The notes under the pieces are model-generated. The model did not search any database. It worked only from the letters and a program-made list of their open reading frames with translations, and had not been told where the DNA came from. 38,913 nucleotides of DNA from an uncultured Clostridia bacterium (lineage in GTDB: Bacteria > Bacillota > Clostridia > TANB77 > CAG-508): NCBI GenBank assembly GCA_944388805.1, contig CALXKE010000068.1, forward strand, positions 1-38,913, read 5' to 3'. Made by a program: the position numbers and the translations under genes. This document shows positions 22,834-29,210 of the stretch, in pieces. The first letter of the stretch is position 1. Every line of letters begins with the position of its first letter.

Positions 22834-23217
22834 TTATTTATTCATAAACGTATATTTCAAAGCATCTATCATGTCGTCATTTAATATTTGTTTAGATTTA
22901 TTTTTATATCTTTCTACTATATCATTGATAAAATCATTGCTACTTGCTACAATATCGCATATTACTTCTTCATTTATGTCCATTACATTATATAGACCAT
23001 ATTCCCAGATATAACAATGTGTTAATTCATGTTTTAATGTTCTTATTTTCTGTTCTTGACACATATCTTTATTTATATAAATAACATGTTTTGATTTAAC
23101 AGTAACTCCAAATACAAAATATGTTTTTTCTTGTGTTTCTTTTTCATATAATTCCTTTAATTCATTTTTGTCTTTTTCTTCTATTTCCCATTCTGTATTA
23201 TTTATTTCAAATTTCAT
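22834..23217 (-). CDS. Zinc metallopeptidase-like protein (HExxH-type)
   Basis: 127 residues. The motif IRTLKHELTHCYIWEYG contains HELTH (HExxH), as in ImmA/IrrE and SprT-like zinc peptidases, followed by an acidic helix (INEEVICDIVASSNDFIND) that could provide the third ligand. The N-terminus is beta-rich (NTEWEIEEKD, VKSKHVIYINKD). Genes like this lie upstream of terminase in several clostridial phages. No HTH partner next to it, so classic ImmA repressor cleavage is unproven. Confidence 0.7.
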   Translation of the reverse strand: MKFEINNTEWEIEEKDKNELKELYEKETQEKTYFVFGVTVKSKHVIYINKDMCQEQKIRTLKHELTHCYIWEYGLYNVMDINEEVICDIVASSNDFINDIVERYKNKSKQILNDDMIDALKYTFMNK

Positions 23218-23227
23218 AACAATTCTC

Positions 23228-23347
23228 CTATTTCTTTTTAGTTTGTTTTATAATTGTATCTATAATTGCAATCAAAACAAAAAGAGTAAAAACTATTGCT
23301 AATACTCCTAAACAACCTAATATTATTTCTAAAAATATATTCCACAT
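23228..23347 (-). CDS. Small single-span membrane protein (39 aa)
   Basis: MWNIFLEIILGCLGVLAIVF continues with TLFVLIAIIDTIIKQTKKKK-like basic end. One or two membrane passes with a cytoplasmic Lys tail. GAGGT sits 7 bases before the ATG; only 3 bp separate it from the gene upstream. Too short to assign. Similar tiny membrane proteins occur at 25200 and 35183. Confidence 0.6.
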   Translation of the reverse strand: MWNIFLEIILGCLGVLAIVFTLFVLIAIIDTIIKQTKKK

Positions 23348-23350
23348 AAC

Positions 23351-23623
23351 TTATACCTCTTTTCCAGTTAAAGCATCTACAAGTTTAACTATTAAATATC
23401 CATCCCATACATAATAACTTCCTATTCGTAAAAGTTTTTCATCTTTTACTTGTATCATTACTCTCTTTTTTTCTTTTTTAATGATTCCATTTACTCTTCT
23501 CATGCTTGATGTTGAGTTGTTACAATCATATCCTCTATCATTTAAGTATTTTACAACCATTTTATTTTTGAAGTCTTTTACTTTATCTTCTAATCTATCA
23601 ATTCTCTTTGCTTTTAATCTCAT
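23351..23623 (-). CDS. Hypothetical protein (90 aa)
   Basis: MRLKAKRIDRLEDKVKDFKN helix, then VVKYLNDRGYDCNNSTSSMR, and a beta region GSYYVWDGYLIVKLVDAL. Basic, with one Cys and no membrane segment. It lies 1 bp from its upstream neighbour and belongs to the short cluster before terminase. Not recognised. Confidence 0.55.
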   Translation of the reverse strand: MRLKAKRIDRLEDKVKDFKNKMVVKYLNDRGYDCNNSTSSMRRVNGIIKKEKKRVMIQVKDEKLLRIGSYYVWDGYLIVKLVDALTGKEV

Positions 23624-23624
23624 T

Positions 23625-23831
23625 TTATACTAATCCTTTCATAATCGGTTTTAATTGTTTAGCTGTAATATCTGTGTATTGTTTCTTCTTCTTCTCAGGT
23701 CTGCTTGCTCTCTCATACGGCTCACAATACAAAGTTCCGTCTAATTTTCGTCTTATTTCACAGTCTTTTTTCTCTTTGTCTTTACAATTACTACATATTT
23801 CTTCTAAAAATCTTTCATATGTGTTTTTCAT
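23625..23831 (-). CDS. Small Cys-rich protein (68 aa)
   Basis: FLEEICSNCKDKEKKDCEIR and DGTLYCEPYERASRPEKKKK contain four Cys (CxxC, C, C), a likely small metal-binding knuckle, with a basic C-terminal half. This pattern (C-x-x-C...C-x-I-R...L-x-C-x-x-Y) recurs among small Firmicute phage proteins. It directly follows tRNA-Gln. Function unknown. Confidence 0.6.
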   Translation of the reverse strand: MKNTYERFLEEICSNCKDKEKKDCEIRRKLDGTLYCEPYERASRPEKKKKQYTDITAKQLKPIMKGLV

Positions 23832-23845
23832 ATGTTTTTCTCCTT

Positions 23846-23920
23846 TGGCTTGGGAACTTAGACTCGAACTAAGAATAACAAGGTCAAAGCCTGTTGTTAT
23901 ACCAATTTAACTATTCCCAA
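23846..23920 (-). tRNA. tRNA-Gln (anticodon UUG)
   Basis: 75 nt. The acceptor stem TTGGGAA/TTCCCAA pairs over 7 bp. D arm GTT...AAC, anticodon stem ACAGG/CTTGT with loop CTTTGAC giving TTG, T arm CTTAG-TTCGAGT-CTAAG, discriminator G, encoded CCA. The U at position 1 fits bacterial tRNA-Gln. It lies in the late operon upstream of the terminase cluster. No adjacent integration gene, so it is cargo and not the attachment site. Confidence 0.93.
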
Positions 23921-24098
23921 ATATACAGGAATTGCACTATAATAAACTAGTATTTACAAGTAATAACATCAATTCTCACTTGTATTTATAGTACATTTCC
24001 AGAAACCTTTTCTACTTTTAGTAGATAGGTAATTTATTTCACAATTCTTTAACTATATAGAACATAGTTAGTAATTGTTGAAAACTATAGTATTATTT
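23921..24098. other. Gene-free stretch with two imperfect inverted repeats
   Basis: No reading frame is supported on either strand. CTAGTATTTACAAGT (about 23948-23962) is nearly complementary to ACTTGTATTTATAG (about 23977-23990). ACAATT...TTAACTAT (24041-24056) is complementary to ATAGTTAG-TAATTGT (24064-24078). CTAC TTTTA GTAG lies between. It could be a structured leader upstream of tRNA-Gln, or a degenerate tRNA remnant. I cannot decide. Confidence 0.4.
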
Positions 24099-24377
24099 CT
24101 AAATAAAACTTAAATCTATGTTTTCGTATTCAGCTCTTTCTTCCATAGTTTTTAAATATGCTTGCATATATGCTGATTGATTTCTTAGCAAATAAACTGG
24201 AGAATCTAGGTCAAAACCTAATGTACCTGCATCATATTCGTTTAGCATATTGTTTAATTTACGAACTCTTATCAATGTTTGAGCATATTCTCCTTTAAAT
24301 CTATCCTTGTAATCTTCACTATTCATTAAATCAATAGTCATTTCCATTGTTACTTCATCTTTTTTTGCTTCTTCCAT
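24099..24377 (-). CDS. Conserved-type phage hypothetical protein (92 aa)
   Basis: The second half, YKDRFKGEYAQTLIRVRKLN, then NMLNEYDAGTLGFDLDSPVY and LLRNQSAYMQAYLKTMEERA, matches a widespread Firmicute phage protein with a F-K-x-E-Y/Q-Q-x-x-x-R-x-x-K-L and LxxQxxxMxxYLxxLxxRA pattern. All helical, acidic. AGGAGG precedes the ATG. It is the first gene after the late promoter leader. Function unknown. Confidence 0.7.
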   Translation of the reverse strand: MEEAKKDEVTMEMTIDLMNSEDYKDRFKGEYAQTLIRVRKLNNMLNEYDAGTLGFDLDSPVYLLRNQSAYMQAYLKTMEERAEYENIDLSFI

Positions 24378-24398
24378 TTCTATTCCTCCTAATTAAAC

Positions 24399-24434
24399 TA
24401 AAAAGAGCAGACATTAATATTAACATCTACTCTT
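24399..24434 (-). terminator. Terminator in the late leader
   Basis: On the minus strand AAGAGTAGA...TCTGCTCTT form a stem (one mismatch) with inner TTAAT/ATTAA pairing, followed by TTTTT. It lies about 80-110 nt downstream of the probable late start and just before the first late gene. A weaker hairpin (AAAAGG/CCTTTT, 24459-24476) precedes it. Confidence 0.7.
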
Positions 24435-24483
24435 CTTGAAAAATAAAAAAATACTTATAAAAGGGGATATCCTTTTTAACTTT

Positions 24484-24500
24484 TTGTCTCTTAGAGACAA
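24484..24500. promoter_or_regulatory. Palindrome near the late transcription start
   Basis: TTGTCTC TTA GAGACAA is a perfect 7-bp dyad with a 3-nt centre, 6-20 bp downstream of the second TATAAT. It may be an operator or a 5' hairpin in the late transcript. Confidence 0.5.
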
Positions 24501-24505
24501 TTCTA

Positions 24506-24548
24506 ATTATACTTAAATTATACCTTGACACTCTCAAAAAATCCACAA
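24506..24548 (-). promoter_or_regulatory. Probable late promoter
   Basis: On the minus strand TGGATT, 17 nt, TATAAT (24517-24522) gives a near-perfect -10 with a weak -35, as for an activated promoter. A second TATAAT lies at 24506-24511. It sits just downstream of the sigma-region-4-like regulator gene and upstream of the whole late operon. The four GATAG repeats begin about 30 bp upstream of the -10. Confidence 0.65.
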
Positions 24549-24590
24549 AAAACTATCAAAAAACTATCTAATTTCTATCAAAAAACTATC
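24531..24590. repeat. GATAG repeats at 11-bp period with phased A-tracts (late activator site)
   Basis: CTATC (GATAG on the minus strand) begins at 24553, 24564, 24575 and 24586, exactly 11 bp apart. A degenerate CTCTC at 24531 keeps the same register. A5-A6 runs lie between most copies, so the DNA should be bent. All copies face the same side of the helix upstream of the late -35. Probable binding site of the adjacent regulator. Confidence 0.75.
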
Positions 24591-24594
24591 AATT

Positions 24595-24990
24595 TTATTT
24601 TATATGTCCTAATGCTCTTGCAAAACATATTAAAGCCTGGTATTGTAATCTAAAATATGTAGCTTGTGGAATGTTTAATTTTTGGCATATATCATCGACT
24701 GTATTTCCTGGTAGTAGATACTTAAGCCTTATAATTTCTTTCATGTCTCCTTGCAATCTTTCAAATACTCTCTCTATTGCAAATATTTTTCTTACTACCT
24801 CTTCTTCATATTCCATAAAATCTTCAATTATAGAATGTCTATAATCTTTATTTTTGAATCCCTCTTGCCAATATCCACCTAAGCAAACAGGTTGTCCACC
24901 TAATCCAACTGCTTCAATCCTTACAATCCAATCAGGGTATTTTCTTAAATCTGATATAGTTTTTCTTTTTTCTTCTTTGCTTAATTGCAT
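24595..24990 (-). CDS. Late transcription regulator, sigma-70 region-4/ArpU-like
   Basis: 131 residues. The C-terminal HTH, DMKEIIRLKYLLPGNTVDDI then CQKLNIPQATYFRLQYQALI, resembles sigma-70 region 4 (DExxxIxLxYxxxxxxxxIAxxLxxSxxTVxxxxxxAL). The N-terminus (KEEKRKTISDLRKYPDWIVR) fits phage late regulators of the ArpU/RinA sort in Gram-positive phages. It is the last early gene, directly upstream of the late promoter with its repeat array, and would activate the structural operon. No regions 2-3 of a full sigma factor. Confidence 0.75.
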   Translation of the reverse strand: MQLSKEEKRKTISDLRKYPDWIVRIEAVGLGGQPVCLGGYWQEGFKNKDYRHSIIEDFMEYEEEVVRKIFAIERVFERLQGDMKEIIRLKYLLPGNTVDDICQKLNIPQATYFRLQYQALICFARALGHIK

Positions 24991-25004
24991 ATCTTCTGTA
25001 CCTC

Positions 25005-25193
25005 CTAACTATTTCTTTTACTATTCAATTCTTTAATAATCTTTTCTAAATGCTTTTTCTCTTGTAAAACTTCTATAAGTAATTTCTTTAAATCTGCGTT
25101 TTCTGTTTCTAGTAAATCTATTTGCTTATCTCTTTCATCTATCATCATTAAAATTAATATGTCTTCTTTATCTTGTGTTTCTTCTAGTGTCAT
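25005..25193 (-). CDS. Small coiled-coil protein (62 aa)
   Basis: The segment RDKQIDLLETENADLKKLLI then EVLQEKKHLEKIIKELNSKR shows a leucine heptad pattern over about 40 residues. Acidic N-terminus. It precedes the late regulator gene by 15 bp and could be its partner. Not recognised. Confidence 0.55.
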   Translation of the reverse strand: MTLEETQDKEDILILMMIDERDKQIDLLETENADLKKLLIEVLQEKKHLEKIIKELNSKRNS

Positions 25194-25199
25194 ATTTCA

Positions 25200-25313
25200 T
25201 CACTTACTTTCTTCTTTATCTTTTTTACATATTTCTTCTAAAGCATCACAAATTCTTGATGTAATGTACATTATTGTTACTGATATTATTAATATTATTA
25301 AAGCTAGATCCAT
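25200..25313 (-). CDS. Small membrane protein (37 aa)
   Basis: MDLALIILIISVTIMYITSR is one membrane helix, then ICDALEEICKKDKEESK, a charged cytoplasmic tail with two Cys. GAGAGGAAA lies about 8 bases before the ATG. It sits tightly between neighbours in the early operon. Function unknown. Confidence 0.55.
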   Translation of the reverse strand: MDLALIILIISVTIMYITSRICDALEEICKKDKEESK

Positions 25314-25334
25314 ATTTACTTTTCCTCTCTTTCT

Positions 25335-25541
25335 TTAAAACATTTTGTTTAATTCTCTTTCAACTGTATCTATATCTTCTGTTTCCTGTTCTTCTAATTG
25401 TTTTTTTATTTTGTTTACTTCTCGTACTAGTTCGTTGATTTTGTCGTACTCAATATTTGTTAAATCAAATCTATGTTTAGTGTCTGTATATTTAAACTCA
25501 TTATAAGATATTTTGTTTAGTTCTTTTATTTCTTTATTCAT
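25335..25541 (-). CDS. Hypothetical protein (68 aa)
   Basis: Begins MNKEIKELNKISYNEFKYTD and continues with a helix EYDKINELVREVNKIKKQLE, then an acidic EEQETEDIDTVERELNKMF. The second half is coiled-coil. AGGAGGAATAACC precedes the ATG. Early operon, unknown function. Confidence 0.5.
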   Translation of the reverse strand: MNKEIKELNKISYNEFKYTDTKHRFDLTNIEYDKINELVREVNKIKKQLEEQETEDIDTVERELNKMF

Positions 25542-25554
25542 TGGTTATTCCTCC

Positions 25555-25761
25555 TTATTGGATTACATTCATTTTACATTTTTCACATTGTGCCCACAAA
25601 TGTCCGTTGTACGTATTTTTTATTCCGCTTGCTTCTTCACCACATATAGGGCATTTGAACTTATAAATTTTTCCCCTTTCTTTTATTTCACTATCTGCTA
25701 CTTTCATAAATTTTAGAAAATCTTGTATTTCTTTATCTTCTATTTCGTTTTTACTACTCAT
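25555..25761 (-). CDS. Small zinc-ribbon protein (68 aa)
   Basis: MSSKNEIEDKEIQDFLKFMK, then IYKFKCPICGEEASGIKNTY and GHLWAQCEKCKMNVIQ. CPxC and CxxC knuckles 21-25 residues apart form a likely rubredoxin-like zinc ribbon. Such small proteins are widespread in early regions of Clostridia phages. ATG 25761 has GAAGGAGAA 6 bases upstream and avoids a 39-nt overlap with the YopX gene that the longer start would need. Confidence 0.7.
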   Translation of the reverse strand: MSSKNEIEDKEIQDFLKFMKVADSEIKERGKIYKFKCPICGEEASGIKNTYNGHLWAQCEKCKMNVIQ

Positions 25762-25763
25762 CT

Positions 25764-26198
25764 TTATTCTCCTTCCTCTAACAATTCTGGGTTGTCCCAC
25801 ATATTCCCGATTATTTCTAAGTTTTCAAACATATCAATGTTGTATTTGCAAAGTGTTTCGTTGTAATTTATTAGTTTTACAACATATCTTTCTCCTTCTG
25901 TTCCATCTTCGTTTGGTATATAATAATAGCTTTTTACTATATCTCCCTCATATATTTCTTTTCCATTTTTATCTTTTAGTCCTGTGTATTGTCCTATTGT
26001 TTCTTTTTCTACATCTGTTCTTACCATTTTGTATGGCAAATTCCAGTCTGGCATATATCTTGGGTCTGGGTATACTATCCAATACTTATCTTCCAAGTTT
26101 TTTTCAAAACATTGTGGTGGTGCTGGTTCTTTAAATAAACCTCCATAAACCCATTCCCTTGAGTCTGCTTCTTTTCCTCTAAATTTATATTCTCTCAT
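25764..26198 (-). CDS. YopX-family protein
   Basis: 144 residues. MREYKFRGKEADSREWVYGG opening, then TIGQYTGLKDKNGKEIYEGD and IVKSYY...YVVKLINYNE and EIIGNMWDNPELLEE at the end. These are the hallmark YopX motifs (EFRGK, W-x-Y-G, GQ-T/F-TGLxDxNGxxIYEGDIV, GNxxENPELL). Named after a Bacillus phage SPbeta gene; molecular function unknown. A beta-barrel of this type is common in temperate phage early regions. Confidence 0.93.
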   Translation of the reverse strand: MREYKFRGKEADSREWVYGGLFKEPAPPQCFEKNLEDKYWIVYPDPRYMPDWNLPYKMVRTDVEKETIGQYTGLKDKNGKEIYEGDIVKSYYYIPNEDGTEGERYVVKLINYNETLCKYNIDMFENLEIIGNMWDNPELLEEGE

Positions 26199-26215
26199 CT
26201 TTCTTCCTCTACTTT

Positions 26216-26557
26216 CTATCCCATTTTTACTATTGTTATTTCTGGAATTGTTATCCTCTCTTTTTCAAAAATTCCCATATACTTGCTATCATATGCTCTT
26301 ATGCTTTTATCGATATAAACTGGTATTTGTATCTGTCTTTTTTCTCTTACTTCCATAACTCCTACTGTATCTAATATTGTTTCTATCCATTTTATTAATT
26401 TTTGATTTTCTTCCATTGTTTTAGTAGATATTTTTTCTAAATTATCTATTTGTTTGCTCCAATTTCTTTCGTTTTTTATATATCCTTCAATTTCATTGTT
26501 TAAACTATATATTTCTTCTTCTAATTTTTTTACTTTTTTTCTATTAAATATATCCAT
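26216..26557 (-). CDS. Coiled-coil phage protein (113 aa)
   Basis: The first 60 residues are coiled coil (RKKVKKLEEEIYSLNNEIEG, NWSKQIDNLEKISTKTMEEN). The second half has a beta part (KRQIQIPVYIDKSIRAYDSK, RITIPEITIVKMG). Its stop follows the YopX start region closely, and its start shares one base with the next gene upstream. Not recognised. Confidence 0.55.
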   Translation of the reverse strand: MDIFNRKKVKKLEEEIYSLNNEIEGYIKNERNWSKQIDNLEKISTKTMEENQKLIKWIETILDTVGVMEVREKRQIQIPVYIDKSIRAYDSKYMGIFEKERITIPEITIVKMG

Positions 26558-26892
26558 TATTCTTTCCTTTCTGCTGTATAACAGTTTGCTTTATATAATT
26601 CTTTAGTTAATATTGTTTTTATTTGATAATCTACAAAAGTTTTACAATTTCCATAATACAAATAGCAATAGTTTTGTCCTTTATCTATTTTGTGTATTCG
26701 TTTTCCATTTACATAGTCGCCTACTTCTACAACTTCTGATAGTATCTTGCTGTGTTTTGCTATAACAGCTCGAACAACATATTCTGCTCCATTATAAATT
26801 CTTATTGCATAATTACCACTATCTGTTAATTGAGTTACCTTTCCTATAAGTCCATTAAATGTTCTTACATATTCTCCTACTTCGATTTCCAT
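26557..26892 (-). CDS. Phage hypothetical protein with repeated KOW/SH3-like barrel pattern (111 aa)
   Basis: MEIEVGEYVRTFNGLIGKVT starts a small barrel (VGEYVRT...GxIGKV). VVRAVIAKHSKILSEVVEVG and DYVNGKRIHKIDK repeat the pattern. VxKHSKxIxxLIxVGDYVNGxxV is common in small phage early proteins of Clostridia. C-terminal half is Cys/Tyr-rich (YCYLYYGNCKTFVDYQIKTI). Unknown function. Confidence 0.6.
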   Translation of the reverse strand: MEIEVGEYVRTFNGLIGKVTQLTDSGNYAIRIYNGAEYVVRAVIAKHSKILSEVVEVGDYVNGKRIHKIDKGQNYCYLYYGNCKTFVDYQIKTILTKELYKANCYTAERKE

Positions 26893-26927
26893 TTTTCACT
26901 TTCCTTTCTACGACAATTTTGTCGCTC

Positions 26928-27329
26928 TCAACCGTTATTTGTCGCTTTTCTTTCAAAATATTGTTTTATGCATAATTTGCATTTTCTAAAATTTGTAGGT
27001 CTGTTATCTTTTAATTCATATGTACAATGTGATTTTTTACAAATAGCATTGAAAGCAATATCTCCTAATCCTCCTATCATAAAATCTGCCATTAAATCTA
27101 TTTGTCTGTTTAATCTTTCTATCTCTGCATTCTTCTCTGCAAGCTCTGTGTTTTTCTGCTCAATCTCTGCAGAGTTTTCTTTTAGCATATTTAAGACTGT
27201 TTCTATATACTCTTTTTTAGTTACTACAAAGTTTTCTATTCCTTCTCTTTTAAATTTTCTTATTAATATATTGAAATCTATCTTTTCGCCATTTGTTAAC
27301 TTTTCTATTGCTTCTTGTTCTTTTGTCAT
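26928..27329 (-). CDS. Coiled-coil protein with C-terminal Cys cluster (133 aa)
   Basis: Central coiled coil (ETVLNMLKENSAEIEQKNTE, LAEKNAEIERLNRQIDLMAD). The C-terminus, FNAICKKSHCTYELKDNRPT then NFRKCKLCIKQYFERK, holds four Cys, likely one metal site. The N-terminus (TKEQEAIEKLTN) is the common start of phage proteins with IxxLxxxxxxD architecture. It overlaps the upstream gene by 4 nt. Function unknown. Confidence 0.6.
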   Translation of the reverse strand: MTKEQEAIEKLTNGEKIDFNILIRKFKREGIENFVVTKKEYIETVLNMLKENSAEIEQKNTELAEKNAEIERLNRQIDLMADFMIGGLGDIAFNAICKKSHCTYELKDNRPTNFRKCKLCIKQYFERKATNNG

Positions 27330-27544
27330 TGTTTGTCCTCCTTATACAAGTTACTTTCTTCTAATTCCCATTCATATTCTGTGAAATCTCCATCTATTGT
27401 TCTTAATCTTGAGTCCATTAAATCTACTTCTTGAATTAATACATATTCATTTTCTCTTTTATAATAGAAAAATGGTTGTTCCCTATTGTTCAAAATACAA
27501 TCAATTAAAATATTAAACATTTCTTTTAAGGTTATATGTTCCAT
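27326..27544 (-). CDS. Hypothetical protein (72 aa)
   Basis: HITLKEMFNILIDCILNNRE then FYYKRENEYVLIQEVDLM and RTIDGDFTEYEWELEESNLY. A mixed helix/strand acidic protein. Overlaps the downstream gene by 4 nt. Not recognised. Confidence 0.5.
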   Translation of the reverse strand: MEHITLKEMFNILIDCILNNREQPFFYYKRENEYVLIQEVDLMDSRLRTIDGDFTEYEWELEESNLYKEDKQ

Positions 27545-27548
27545 TTAA

Positions 27549-27863
27549 TCACTTCCTTTTCGTCCATCTTCGGCTAGTTTTCGTCCGACACATTGGACAA
27601 TATTCAACATCAAAATTATTTTCTGTTTCCCATTTTTTATCTTCTTTATTCCATCTATCAACAGAAATTCTTATCGCATAATCTTTGCTATAACATTTAC
27701 ATTCTTTTCTAAATAAAAAAGTAAAATATCCATATTTACAACCTTTAAGATAAACAAAATCTCCATTTGGTTTTTTTACTTCATAAATCTTATTTTTTAT
27801 TAATTCTGGATGATTGTCTGTCTTAATACAAATTACTTTATCTCCTTTTTTAAATTCACACAT
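27549..27863 (-). CDS. Small Cys-containing phage protein (104 aa)
   Basis: The N-terminal beta part KKGDKVICIKTDNHPELIKN then KIYEVKKPNGDFVYLKG is a GDxVxC SH3-like barrel. The C-terminal part ISVDRWNKEDKKWETENNFD then VEYCPMCRTKTSRRW has a CPMC knuckle and a basic tail. Could bind nucleic acid, but this is only suggested by the basic end. Confidence 0.55.
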   Translation of the reverse strand: MCEFKKGDKVICIKTDNHPELIKNKIYEVKKPNGDFVYLKGCKYGYFTFLFRKECKCYSKDYAIRISVDRWNKEDKKWETENNFDVEYCPMCRTKTSRRWTKRK

Positions 27864-27868
27864 ATTAT

Positions 27869-28189
27869 TTATTTCTCCTCTAATAATTCTTCTAAAACTT
27901 CTGTTGCTAATTCTCTTGCTAAATTTTCAACATTATCTTTTCCATTATTACCACCAGATAATTTTAGTTCTTCTATCTTATCTTTTACTTTTTGTTTTGG
28001 TATGCTATTTTCTATGACTTCTTTCGCCATTTCAACAAACATATCTTTTCGTTTATTTTCTTCTTCTAATTCTTGTATTCTTGCTAAAGCACCTGCTATT
28101 GCCAATTGATTAGATATTCCTATCCAATTTGCATTTTGTGGTTCTGTTAATTTCTCACATCTTTTTATATCTTCTTCTACATTGCTCAT
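27869..28189 (-). CDS. Hypothetical helical protein (106 aa)
   Basis: Begins MSNVEEDIKRCEKLTEPQNA then NQLAIAGALARIQELEEENK, which is a common phage pattern with an alpha-helical core. KAEENSIPKQKVKDKIEELK-like middle and an acidic end (TEVLEELLEEK). ATG overlaps the upstream stop (ATGA). Widespread type in Clostridia phages; function unknown. Confidence 0.55.
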   Translation of the reverse strand: MSNVEEDIKRCEKLTEPQNANWIGISNQLAIAGALARIQELEEENKRKDMFVEMAKEVIENSIPKQKVKDKIEELKLSGGNNGKDNVENLARELATEVLEELLEEK

Positions 28190-28353
28190 CTTCTAAATCC
28201 TCCAAAAATATTTTTTACTACATCTGGCAAATCTGGATTGTATAACATACAACCTCTACAGTCGCTTTCTGTTACTTCTTTCTGTTTTGCTATGCAGTAA
28301 TATTCTTGTTTATTGTTTGTTATTCTTATTACTTTTGCATGTTTACAATTCAT
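28186..28353 (-). CDS. Small Cys-rich protein (55 aa)
   Basis: MNCKHAKVIRITNNKQEYYC, IAKQKEVTESDCRGCMLYNP then DLPDVVKNIFGGFRR. Four Cys in C-x(16)-C...CxxC form suggest a zinc site. Its ATG overlaps the end of the endonuclease-like gene upstream, and its stop overlaps the next start (ATGA). Confidence 0.6.
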   Translation of the reverse strand: MNCKHAKVIRITNNKQEYYCIAKQKEVTESDCRGCMLYNPDLPDVVKNIFGGFRR

Positions 28354-28999
28354 TTTTTACACCTCTTTCTATTATCTTCAAATTCTTATAGTAAAGATTT
28401 CTTCTGTCTCCATCTATGTAACTTACTCTTTCATTTCTTTCTACTTTTCTTATAAATAACATTGCTTCTAATCTAGGAACATCTATTGTATATCTCTTTC
28501 CGTCTTTGTATATATCAACTTGTATCATCCATCTATGGTATCTCAAGCTTTTTAGCTTTCCATTTTTATCATTTCTAATACGTCCATAATTGCTTATTGA
28601 ATAGTCGAATTGTGGTATCTTTTTCCATTCTTCTTCAATTATTACTTTGTCTGCCAATCCTTTTACAATCCATTTAACTTCATCAAATATTTTAAATTTT
28701 GAGATTTCTTCTTTTAGTGTTGTTATACTACGTTGTCCTGTAAAACTTTTGATAAGTTCTTCAAATACTTCTTGATCTATTTTTCTTTTTTCTTCTTGTT
28801 GTTCTTCCTCTATTACTTCTACTATTTCGTATCTATGACTTATCAATAAACTTCTGTCATGTTTTTTTCTTGATAGATAACTCCATAAAGTATCTTTGTT
28901 ATAATTTAAAAATTTTGAAACTTCTGACATTGTTCCTATGTATATACATTGCTCATCTTCTTTTAAATCATATATTCCGTATTCCTTAATTTTAATCAT
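28343..28999 (-). CDS. NUMOD4-type protein with degenerate HNH-like end
   Basis: 218 residues. The N-terminal 60 residues, IYIGTMSEVSKFLNYNKDTL then WSYLSRKKHDRSLLISHRYE, resemble a NUMOD1-like/phage DNA-binding HTH. Residues about 125-150, EEWKKIPQFDYSISNYGRIR, are the NUMOD4 signature. The tail, RVSYIDGDRRNLYYKNLKII, aligns with the HNH motif V-x-H-x-D-G-N-x-x-N-N-x-x-x-N-L but has Tyr in place of the key His. It may therefore have lost nuclease activity and act only by DNA binding. Confidence 0.75.
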   Translation of the reverse strand: MIKIKEYGIYDLKEDEQCIYIGTMSEVSKFLNYNKDTLWSYLSRKKHDRSLLISHRYEIVEVIEEEQQEEKRKIDQEVFEELIKSFTGQRSITTLKEEISKFKIFDEVKWIVKGLADKVIIEEEWKKIPQFDYSISNYGRIRNDKNGKLKSLRYHRWMIQVDIYKDGKRYTIDVPRLEAMLFIRKVERNERVSYIDGDRRNLYYKNLKIIERGVKNEL

Positions 29000-29210
29000 T
29001 CTCCTTCTGCAGTATGTAGACTGTTTCTTTTAAGCTATCTATCTCAACCTGGTATTCTCGAATCTCACGCTCTTTGTTTTGTAATTCCATATAGTTTATT
29101 GCTAATCCTATATACATTCCTGCTAGAAACATAACTAGTATTATAAATGCTGTTTTTATTTTCTTTTCTGTTTTGTAAACATTTTTGTCATAATATTTAG
29201 TCTTTTGCAT
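28992..29210 (-). CDS. Single-span membrane coiled-coil protein (72 aa)
   Basis: MQKTKYYDKNVYKTEKKIKT, then one membrane helix AFIILVMFLAGMYIGLAI and a coiled coil (KEREIREYQVEIDSLKETVY). Type II-like topology with an outside coiled coil. ATG 29210 has GAGGAGG 6 bases upstream. It overlaps both neighbours. Resembles small early membrane proteins of temperate phages; function unknown. Confidence 0.6.
   Translation of the reverse strand: MQKTKYYDKNVYKTEKKIKTAFIILVMFLAGMYIGLAINYMELQNKEREIREYQVEIDSLKETVYILQKEND

Noticed and set aside
23846-23920. tRNA-Gln as the phage attachment site
   Set aside because: It lies in the middle of the prophage and its 3' end does not match the 13-bp terminal repeat.
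24531-24590. Short repeat array as CRISPR or transposon end
   Set aside because: Repeat unit 5 bp, period 11 bp; no cas gene or transposase in the window. A regulator-binding array fits better.
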